This document shows, piece after piece, positions 32,183 to 37,956 of a stretch of 37,956 nt of DNA. The DNA comes from Chloroflexota bacterium. Its GTDB lineage: Bacteria > Chloroflexota > Anaerolineae > Aggregatilineales > Aggregatilineaceae. The first letter of the stretch is position 1, and the number at the start of each line of letters is the position of its first letter. Position numbers and translations under genes: made by a program. The stretch is taken from positions 1 through 37,956 of the forward strand of contig JAAYCM010000100.1 of assembly GCA_012729765.1 (NCBI GenBank), read 5' to 3'. The notes beneath the pieces were generated by a model, which saw only the letters and a list, made by a program, of their open reading frames with translations, had not been told where the DNA came from and searched no databases.

Positions 32183-32188
32183 TACACT
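32183..32188 (+). promoter_or_regulatory. -10 element (CGGTACACT) of the lipoprotein gene
   Basis: TACACT preceded by CGG, 54 bases upstream of the start at 32243; no -35 box is clear. Confidence 0.4.
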
Positions 32189-32242
32189 AGGTCCGCTCTG
32201 CTGACAGGGCAAATCCGGTTGGGATGGATAAGGAGTAGTCGG

Positions 32243-33085
32243 ATGCGTTTGACGAGTCGGTCGGTGCGGGTATTGCCGGTTTTGCTGGCGCTGATTCTGC
32301 TGGGCAGTGCATGTAGTACGATAGGTGGGGGCACAGCGGCCAGCGATCTTGAAACCCGTAATGCCCAGCTCCAGGGAACGATTGACAGCTTAGGCACGCC
32401 CGCCGCGACGATCACAGTGCTGCAGCTCACCGCTGAACGCAGCATGAGTTTGCAGGCGGAGATGAACAATGTCCAGAGCACGGCGCTGGCCATGCAGTCT
32501 ACCCTGACCGTGCTGCAATTGGGCGGCCCCGGCGGCGTGATTGCGACCTCAGCTCCCGGCTCGGTCGGGATTCCGTCACAGTCGGTGGCCGGCGCAGGCG
32601 GAGCCGGGGTGGATACCAGCGGCGGCCTGACTCCTGCCCCGGCGGACAGCGGCCAGACCAGCTTCTACGAGACGACGACCGCCACCGGGCGCGATAATAT
32701 GGATTGCCCCAGCGGCGCGACGGCGATTTTCGACACTTCCGAGGACGCGATCTATGTGATCTCGCGCATCAGCAATCTGCAGGCGGGCAGCACGATCAGC
32801 GCGCGCTGGCTGGCGAATGGCGCGCTGGTCGAAGAGGGTGTGTGCTGGGAGCCGTCCTCGGACTGGGACGACGTGTGCGCCTACTGCGAGATCACACCCC
32901 CAACCGGCATTTTTGATGCCGGAAGCTGGCGCGCCGAAGTCCTGCTCGACGGGCAGCTGATGGCCCAGGCACAGTTCGAAGTCGTCGATTCGTCGGGGCA
33001 GCAGGCTGGCACCGGCACGGGCGATGATCTGGGCGGCGATTTCTCGGAAAACCCGGCGGATACCGGCACAGGCACGCTCGAATAA
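32243..33085 (+). CDS. lipoprotein with coiled coil and Ig-like C-terminal domain
   Basis: A 280-aa protein. The start at 32243 follows AAGGAG; the lipobox is LGSAC (Cys24). Residues 35-95 form a short coiled coil (LETRNAQLQGTIDSLG, AERSMSLQAEMNNVQSTALAMQSTL), followed by a flexible Gly/Pro/Ser linker and a compact C-terminal domain (about 155-260). That domain has paired cysteines (MDCPSG, EEGVCWEP, DVCAYCEI) and ends SWRAEVLLDGQLMAQAQFEVVD, as in Ig-like modules. No enzyme motif; the role is probably structural at the cell surface. Its position after the pilin genes may be chance. Confidence 0.82.
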   Translation: MRLTSRSVRVLPVLLALILLGSACSTIGGGTAASDLETRNAQLQGTIDSLGTPAATITVLQLTAERSMSLQAEMNNVQSTALAMQSTLTVLQLGGPGGVIATSAPGSVGIPSQSVAGAGGAGVDTSGGLTPAPADSGQTSFYETTTATGRDNMDCPSGATAIFDTSEDAIYVISRISNLQAGSTISARWLANGALVEEGVCWEPSSDWDDVCAYCEITPPTGIFDAGSWRAEVLLDGQLMAQAQFEVVDSSGQQAGTGTGDDLGGDFSENPADTGTGTLE

Positions 33086-33111
33086 GCGATCCTCATTCCC
33101 TATACGCCTAT

Positions 33112-33136
33112 CGGGCGGGCTGCGGCTCGCCCGTTT
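33112..33136. terminator. terminator hairpin between convergent genes
   Basis: CGGGCG (33112-33117) pairs with CGCCCG (33128-33133), with an inner GC/GC pair, followed by TTT. It lies 27 bases after the lipoprotein stop and just before the minus-strand lipase stop at 33141. Confidence 0.65.
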
Positions 33137-33140
33137 GCGT

Positions 33141-34709
33141 TCAGGCCGGCTGATCGGGCAGTTTGACCGGCTCGATCAGCAGTGTGTAGTCGCCGGCGGT
33201 CTGGCTCTGCCAGCTTCGCACCTCGATCCGGTATTCGCCCGCAGCCGGCAGCATGATCCCTTCCAGGGCGGAATTGGTCCCCAGGCCGAAATCGTCGTTA
33301 GCGGCCAGCAGGCTGCCGTCCGGCGCGCGCAGCACCAGCAGCGTATCGAGCAGCCCATAGCGTTCGCGCTGCTGCTGGTTGGTCTGGTTGGCGGGGCGGT
33401 CGGCCAGCAGGTAAATATTGACAACCTCACCGGCGCGTGCCGTATAGGTCCAGACCTCGGCAGAGCCAACCGTGAGCGTGCCGCGCTGTGTCTCACCGGG
33501 CGTAACGGGCTGCGGCGTGACTCCTTCGACCGGCGAGGCAACCGGCTCTTCGCGCGCCAGGAAGAATACTTCTGGCCGGTCGGGATCCGGCCCGGCGAGC
33601 AGGGGGGCGGGCTGATCGCGCAGCACCTGGCCGAAGAAGGCCAGCATATAGGCGCGGTAGTCGAGCACGGCCACCTGCGCCGCCATGATCTCGACCGTCA
33701 AATCGCCCTCGAACACCAGCGGCAGCCAGAACGCGAGGTCCTGGAAGCTGTTATGCTGGGTGCCGGGGATCATCAGCACGTAGTAGTCCTGGGGGATGGC
33801 TTCCAGACCGTAGCGGAAGGTCGAGACGAAGTTGTCCACGCCGTTATCGGCCAGCATCATCAGGTAGGGGCGCGCGTAGCCGACCTGCACGCCCGCCGAG
33901 TACGCGCCATCCAGGTTGATCGCGCCCTGGCAACGGGTATCGCGCAGGCAGATCTCCGAGACGGTGCGCGCGCCCTGCGAGTGCCCGATCACGCCCAGCC
34001 GCTCCAGGTCCAGCCGCCCGCTGAAGCGCCCGGCGGGATCGTCCGCGTCCAACTGCGCGATCTGCGCCAGCACGAATTCGAGGTCGGGTACCCATACCTC
34101 GCTGAACTCGGCCTCGTAGATGTCGCGCGGGGCCCACAGTGTCGCCAGGCGGTCGGCACTCAGCGGCTCGATCAGGCGGCCATCGGGGAAGGCGGTCAGC
34201 GTGGTGATGTAGGGGCGCGACGTGCTGAACACAACGTAGCCATGACTCGCCAGCTCTTCAAGAAAGATCGTGTACTGGCGCGGCATGCCGCTGAAGCCGG
34301 GATCGAAGATCACAACCGGGTAGCGTGCTTCGTCGGCGGCCAGCGGTGCGTCGGGATAGGCATTGGCGAGGACGCCGTGCAGGCGGTTGCCGGGCACGCT
34401 GAAAATCGTGGAGAAGAGATCGGCCAGCGGCTGTGAATAGTAGCTGCCGGGAGCGGCATTCGGCTCCGGGTCGGCGGGATACCACACCTCGACCAGCAGC
34501 TCGCGCCGGTCGTCGGGATCGTCGGGCGTGTGCAGCTCGGCGCGGTCCTCGTCGAGCCAGTGAAATGCGCTGCGCCCGACCGCATGGGGGCCGGTGGGCG
34601 CGAGCAGGCGCGGCTGATCCGGGCCGGTCTGCGCCTGGGCCGGGCTGATCGCGCTCGCCAGGCAGACGAGCACCAGCACCAAGCCCGGCAGGGATTTTGG
34701 AAGAGACAT
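33141..34709 (-). CDS. secreted PAF-acetylhydrolase-like lipase with PPC domain
   Basis: A 522-aa exported protein with a signal peptide (LPGLVLVLVCLASAISPAQAQ). Residues 40-390 match the alpha/beta-hydrolase family of platelet-activating-factor acetylhydrolase: LLVEVWYPA, YPVVIFDPGFSGMPRQY (oxyanion strand), LGVIGHSQGARTV (nucleophile Ser in GHSQG), AINLDGAYSAG (Asp) and PGTQHNSFQD (His), so the triad looks intact. The last 110 residues form a PPC-like domain (GTLTVGSAEVWTYTARAG, DTLLVLRAPDGSLLAANDD, AGEYRIEVRSW). It probably hydrolyses short acyl esters of lipids outside the cell. AAGGAG lies eight bases before the start at 34709. Convergent with the preceding lipoprotein gene. Confidence 0.9.
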   Translation of the reverse strand: MSLPKSLPGLVLVLVCLASAISPAQAQTGPDQPRLLAPTGPHAVGRSAFHWLDEDRAELHTPDDPDDRRELLVEVWYPADPEPNAAPGSYYSQPLADLFSTIFSVPGNRLHGVLANAYPDAPLAADEARYPVVIFDPGFSGMPRQYTIFLEELASHGYVVFSTSRPYITTLTAFPDGRLIEPLSADRLATLWAPRDIYEAEFSEVWVPDLEFVLAQIAQLDADDPAGRFSGRLDLERLGVIGHSQGARTVSEICLRDTRCQGAINLDGAYSAGVQVGYARPYLMMLADNGVDNFVSTFRYGLEAIPQDYYVLMIPGTQHNSFQDLAFWLPLVFEGDLTVEIMAAQVAVLDYRAYMLAFFGQVLRDQPAPLLAGPDPDRPEVFFLAREEPVASPVEGVTPQPVTPGETQRGTLTVGSAEVWTYTARAGEVVNIYLLADRPANQTNQQQRERYGLLDTLLVLRAPDGSLLAANDDFGLGTNSALEGIMLPAAGEYRIEVRSWQSQTAGDYTLLIEPVKLPDQPA

Positions 34710-34936
34710 GCTGAACTCCTTGTCGCGCAGTGTGTGACCGGCGGCTCAAAGTGACCTATTTTGTTATACGAGGCCGCGCCCGCAGACTGCCCCCAGGGAA
34801 CCATTTTGCGCCGGCCCCAGATTGGTTAGAATCTGGCCTGTGCCCGGTCGCGATCGAACTACCGACAACCTGCGGGACCGGGAGCAGGCGGCGCGGCGCA
34901 ATTTCACGCTTCCCGCCAACAAAGGAGACGGAACCT

Positions 34937-35884
34937 ATGTTTCGCAGACTGATCGGTCTGTCGCTGGCGCTGATCACCCTGGCCGGGACCGCCGGAACGG
35001 TCCGGGCGCGTGAGGTTACACGGCAGGATATGGTGCTGGGCGCGATCAACGTGATCCTGCCCGGCGTATCGAAGCGCGAAGCGGATACGGATCGGATGTC
35101 CCGGCTGCGCGGTCCGGCGCTGCTTCAGGACGGGGATCTGCTGGTGACGGATGCCAACGGCGTAGCGCTGATCACATGGTTCTATGATGGGACCGAAACG
35201 GTGCTCGGCTCGCGCTCGCGGCTGACCGTGCACGAAATGAGCGGCGGCGTGTCGTCCGATTTCGTGATCGACCTGGAGCTGCACAGCGGCCACTTAGTGA
35301 GCGGGCTGGGCAGCATCACCGGCCTGAACGAGGAGAACGTCTGGCACCTGGCGACTCCGGCGTATGATGTGCGGCTGCTGGGGGGACAGATCGAGGTGAG
35401 GGTCAGCGGCAGCGGCCAGACCACGCTGATCGTGCTCGAAGGCGCGGCTGAGGTCTGGCAGGACGACGCCGGGCAGGCCGTGCGGATCGAAGCCAACGAG
35501 TACCTGATCGGCGCGGCGGGCGAGGCGTTGGGCGAGCCGGAGATACTTAGCGCGGACGGCGTGACGGTGGGCTGGGCCGACGCCTGTATTGCCACCGCCG
35601 CCACCAATCTCAACATCCGGCTCGCGCCGAGCGAAACCAGCCGCCGCCTGGGGGGTGTCACCGCCGGGCAGGAATTGTGGGTGCGGGCCAGCACCGAGGG
35701 CAACCTGTGGCTGCTGGTCTACTTCCGCGCCGCCGAAAGCGAACGCGCGGCGCATGACTTCGGCTGGGTCTATCGCCCGACGACACAGCTTGACACCACG
35801 CGCTGCGATCCGATCCTGCGGGCGGCGCTGGACGCGCAGCTTTATGGCGGCCCCGGCATCGCCCGGACTTCGGATTCAGACTAG
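34937..35884 (+). CDS. secreted FecR-like / SH3b domain protein
   Basis: A 315-aa exported protein. The start at 34937 follows AAAGGAGACGG; signal peptide RLIGLSLALITLAGTAGTVRA. A FecR-like domain (about 60-190) has LVTDANGVALITWFYDGTETVLGSRSRLTVHEM, LHSGHLVSGLG, WHLATPAYDVRLLGGQIEV and TLIVLEGAAEVW. The C-terminal part (about 215-300) is a bacterial SH3-like domain (AATNLNIRLAPSETSRRLGG, VTAGQELWVRASTEGNLWLLVYF). In TonB systems FecR is an anti-sigma regulator, but stand-alone FecR domains like this are usually of unknown role. The TAG stop (35882-35884) is the first TAG of repeat copy 6. A possible -10 (TAGAAT) is at 34827-34832. Confidence 0.88.
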   Translation: MFRRLIGLSLALITLAGTAGTVRAREVTRQDMVLGAINVILPGVSKREADTDRMSRLRGPALLQDGDLLVTDANGVALITWFYDGTETVLGSRSRLTVHEMSGGVSSDFVIDLELHSGHLVSGLGSITGLNEENVWHLATPAYDVRLLGGQIEVRVSGSGQTTLIVLEGAAEVWQDDAGQAVRIEANEYLIGAAGEALGEPEILSADGVTVGWADACIATAATNLNIRLAPSETSRRLGGVTAGQELWVRASTEGNLWLLVYFRAAESERAAHDFGWVYRPTTQLDTTRCDPILRAALDAQLYGGPGIARTSDSD

Positions 35885-36153
35885 AGCGTGTTAGGTACTA
35901 CAGCCGCAGATCGCCCCCCATCCTAAATCCTTCCCCCAAAATGAGGGAAGGACTTGAAAAGCGCCACCATGCTCCCCTTCCCTCCGCGCAGCAGTGGGGG
36001 AAGGGGCTGGGGGATGGGGGCAACAAAACGTCAGGTGCGGCTGTAGTATTAGGTACTCTTTGAGGAACAGCCAGCGGTAGCAGCCCTACCCCTACACAAC
36101 CCGGCTGCCTGCCGCTGACGCGCTTTCGCCTCACAAATGCGTAACAGCCGCCA
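35881..36153. repeat. CTAG-bounded structured repeat, copy 6 (composite)
   Basis: Left end CTAGAGCGTGTTAGGTAC; core about 35917-36020 (CCCCCCATCCTAAATCC to GGGGCTGGGGGATGGGGG). A second module (36077-36121) matches bases 360-408 of copy 1 in the opposite orientation (TGTGTAGGGGTAGGG, GCCAGCGG). The right end is a degenerate ATGCGTAACAGCCGCC. It fills the 311-base gap between the FecR/SH3b gene and the inositol-phosphatase gene; nothing else is seen there except the SD at its far end. Confidence 0.82.
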
Positions 36154-36195
36154 GGGACGTTTGATCATCGTACTACATGAAAGGAATCGATCACG

Positions 36196-36987
36196 GTGGG
36201 GTTAGCACTCGACATAGCAGCCATTCGAAGCTGGGTTTATGACGCCGGGACCATCGGCCTGGACTACTTCGGGCACGTGAAACCCGAATGGAAAGGCATG
36301 GCCGATCCGGTCACGATTGCGGATCGTGAAATCGAGCAGCTGCTCAGCGCACGCATCCGCGCCGCCTATCCGCAGCATGGCATCATCGGTGAGGAGTATG
36401 GGGCCGAGGAACTGGACCGCGAATACCTGTGGACCATCGACCCGATCGATGGGACGCGCGTGTATGTCATGGGGATGCCGACCTGGAGCATTACGATCGC
36501 GCTGCTGCACAATTTTCAGCCGGTGTTTGGCCTGGTCTACATGCCGCTCTACGACGACTGGACCTATACCGATGGCGACGATGTGATCTGCAACGGCGTC
36601 TCGATCCGTGACCGGCTGCCGACGCACTTCGCGCCGGACTCGCACATCATGACGCGCGGCGACGCCCATTCGCTCTACGATATCCAGTTTACACGGGTGA
36701 TGGCCTACGGCAGCACGGCGGCGCACCTGGCCTATACCGCACGCGGCGCAGCGGTCGCCACGATCACGCACGATCCCTATGTGTGGGACGTGGCTGCCGG
36801 GGCGGCGATCATGCTGAAGCAGGGCGGTGAGGTCCGGTACGAATCCGGCGAGCCGGTAGATTTTGCGGCGCTCGACGTGACGAAGCCGGTGCCGGGCCTG
36901 TCGTTCTTCGGGCACGCGCACATCATCGACCGGCTGATCCCGCTGGTGCAGCGGCGCGAAGAGCCGGTGACGCATCCCGCGTGGTGA
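36196..36987 (+). CDS. inositol monophosphatase family phosphatase
   Basis: A 263-aa enzyme starting with GTG at 36196, ten bases after AAAGGAA. Metal- and substrate-binding motifs: DPVTIADREIE, the Glu pair in IIGEEYG, the family signature WTIDPIDGTR and the C-terminal YVWDVAAGAAIMLKQGGEV. These are Mg-dependent, Li-sensitive phosphatases. Substrates in the family include inositol phosphates, histidinol phosphate (HisN), fructose-1,6-bisphosphate and 3'-phosphoadenosine phosphate; which applies here cannot be told. It stands alone, flanked by repeat copy 6 and a hypothetical gene. Confidence 0.92.
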   Translation: MGLALDIAAIRSWVYDAGTIGLDYFGHVKPEWKGMADPVTIADREIEQLLSARIRAAYPQHGIIGEEYGAEELDREYLWTIDPIDGTRVYVMGMPTWSITIALLHNFQPVFGLVYMPLYDDWTYTDGDDVICNGVSIRDRLPTHFAPDSHIMTRGDAHSLYDIQFTRVMAYGSTAAHLAYTARGAAVATITHDPYVWDVAAGAAIMLKQGGEVRYESGEPVDFAALDVTKPVPGLSFFGHAHIIDRLIPLVQRREEPVTHPAW

Positions 36988-37079
36988 GATCGGCAGCGCA
37001 CCGATGGCTTCGCGTGCCGCCCGGCTGCCCGACCTGCTAGACTCTGGTCACCGGTGGCAAGACGATGCAAAGGGGTGCC

Positions 37080-37733
37080 ATGTCGAACAGCCTGATAACA
37101 GACCTGGTGGACGGTGCGCGGCGGTTGTTCCGGCGCGTGTTGGAGCGTGTCGAGCTGGACACGGATCCCGGCCCGGAGCGGCGCAAAAGCGCTTTCCCCT
37201 ACCGCGCGACGGAACACACGAGCCTGACGACGATCGAAGCCGTGCGCTCGCTGCAATCGCCGGAATATGCGTTCCCGGAAAAGGCGCGCGGTGGCGGGGG
37301 CGGCGTGCTGATAACGGATGGCAAATGGATCACCGACGGCGGCGGGGCGGGCAGCGGTGCCGGGGAGCAGTCCGAGCTGCGTGAAGTCGGGCTGGGGTCG
37401 GGCAACGGGCGCTTCAATGTCGGCTATGTGCTGCTGCACCTTGGCCCGCTGCGGGTGTATCCCCTGGCCGGGATCGGCGGGGCGGGCGGCGGCCTGGGCG
37501 TGAATGACCTGAAAGAGGACAGCCGCTTCAGCGCCGCGTGGGCAGCGCTGGTGCTCAATGCCGGGATCGGGCTGGACCTCTCGCTGAAAGTCTGGCGGCT
37601 ACGCTGGTCGGTGGGGCTGCAAGCAGGCATGAACGTGAACGTCTTCAGCGTGCAGCGCGGGCTGGAGCGCGAGTTCCGTCCGCCAGGCGGGCCGTATTTC
37701 CGGCTGCTGGTTGGCCCGAAGCTGTTTTTCTAG
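37080..37733 (+). CDS. Gly-rich hypothetical protein, possibly beta-rich
   Basis: A 217-aa protein of unknown function. The ATG at 37080 follows AAAGGGG; an in-frame ATG at 37065 lacks such a signal. No signal peptide; the N-terminus is helical and charged (SLITDLVDGARRLFRRVLERV). A Gly-rich middle (ARGGGGGVLITDGKWITDGGGAGSGAGEQ) leads to alternating hydrophobic strands (RFNVGYVLLHLGPLRVYPLAGIGG, LNAGIGLDLSLKVWRLRWSVGLQAG, PYFRLLVGPKLFF) that recall outer-membrane barrel proteins, but without a secretion signal that reading is doubtful. Its stop codon TAG is the first TAG of repeat copy 7. Confidence 0.65.
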   Translation: MSNSLITDLVDGARRLFRRVLERVELDTDPGPERRKSAFPYRATEHTSLTTIEAVRSLQSPEYAFPEKARGGGGGVLITDGKWITDGGGAGSGAGEQSELREVGLGSGNGRFNVGYVLLHLGPLRVYPLAGIGGAGGGLGVNDLKEDSRFSAAWAALVLNAGIGLDLSLKVWRLRWSVGLQAGMNVNVFSVQRGLEREFRPPGGPYFRLLVGPKLFF

Positions 37734-37900
37734 ACGCACTCTGCCCCCCATCCCCCGGCCCCTTCCCCCACGCTGTCGCGGAGGGAAGGGGAGCACGATG
37801 GCGTTTTTCAAGTCCTTCCCTCATTTTGGGGGAAGGATTTAGGATGGGGGGCAGGGTCGTTCGCCTCGTTCGGCGTTCCGAAGAACATAACACGCTCTAG
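37730..37900. repeat. CTAG-bounded structured repeat, copy 7 (reverse orientation)
   Basis: A complete unit bounded by CTAG at 37730-37733 and 37897-37900. Left end CTAGACGCACTCTGCCCC, right end GAACATAACACGCTCTAG. The core runs CCCCGGCCCCTTCCCCC, GTCGCGGAGGGAAGGGG, AAGTCCTTCCCTC, then GGATTTAGGATGGGGGG. The arm after the core is nearly identical to copy 3 reversed. The left TAG is the stop of the preceding gene. Confidence 0.9.
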
Positions 37901-37956
37901 ACGCACTCTGCCCCCCCATCCCCCGGCCCCTTCCCCCACGCTGTCGCGGAGGGAAA
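37897..37956. repeat. CTAG-bounded structured repeat, copy 8 (cut by window end)
   Basis: Starts at the same CTAG that ends copy 7 and repeats its first 55 bases almost exactly (CTAGACGCACTCTGCCCC, then CCCCGGCCCCTTCCCCC and GTCGCGGAGGG). The two units are head-to-tail and share one CTAG. Confidence 0.9.

Noticed and set aside
34730..34936. N-terminal extension of the FecR/SH3b gene from 34730
   Set aside because: The signal peptide and AAAGGAG place the start at 34937; the upstream codons are not protein-like.
37730..37956. CRISPR-like array at the right edge
   Set aside because: The unit is about 167 bp with no short repeat/spacer alternation; it is two tandem copies of the intergenic repeat.

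Overview
This 38 kb, GC-rich window (about 60-65% G+C by eye) carries roughly 30 protein genes and no recognisable rRNA, tRNA, CRISPR array or intact insertion sequence. The gene set suggests an environmental Chloroflexota bacterium of the Anaerolineae type. The signs are Flp-type pilins, many secreted beta-propeller, PPC and FxLYD proteins and lipoproteins, a membrane Ser/Thr kinase, a zinc-ribbon FHA protein and a GT39-like membrane glycosyltransferase. The assignment is an inference; no marker in the window fixes the phylum.

Layout. 1-4.7 kb: the end of a GNAT acetyltransferase, a STAS-like protein, hisS with a likely attenuator, a DinB-fold protein, a DUF4919-like protein and a membrane haem-binding protein. 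4.8-5.5 kb: an AhpC-type peroxiredoxin whose peroxidatic Cys codon is an in-frame UGA followed by a SECIS-like hairpin. 5.7-12.8 kb: a short-chain dehydrogenase, a Ser/Thr kinase, an RsmC-like methyltransferase, dihydrolipoyl dehydrogenase and a PAS histidine kinase. 12.9-16.9 kb: a GTPase-like/VOC fusion, a PHP phosphatase, a dienelactone-hydrolase-like protein without its catalytic residues, an FHA protein and a PEBP protein. 17-30.6 kb: envelope and secreted proteins (NHL-like, PsbP-like, WD40, TPR, duplicated propeller/PKD, glycosyltransferase). 30.7-37.7 kb: a CBS-like protein, two tandem Flp pilin genes, a lipoprotein, a PAF-acetylhydrolase-like lipase, a FecR/SH3b protein, an inositol-monophosphatase family enzyme and a Gly-rich hypothetical protein.

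Three signals stand out. First, the UGA-containing peroxiredoxin looks like a selenoprotein; it has also lost the usual resolving Cys (VCPA to VTPA). Second, hisS is preceded by a promoter, a tiny reading frame with three consecutive His codons and an intrinsic terminator, the classic layout of ribosome-mediated attenuation. Third, a structured repeat family of about 140-270 bp, bounded by CTAG, sits between genes at eight places, and its terminal TAG serves as the stop codon of most adjoining genes.

Smaller signals are a recurring CGnTAYAMT -10 element without a clear -35 box, a conserved box upstream of both pilin promoters, and a lower-GC duplicated propeller gene with a probable slip in a run of seven G.
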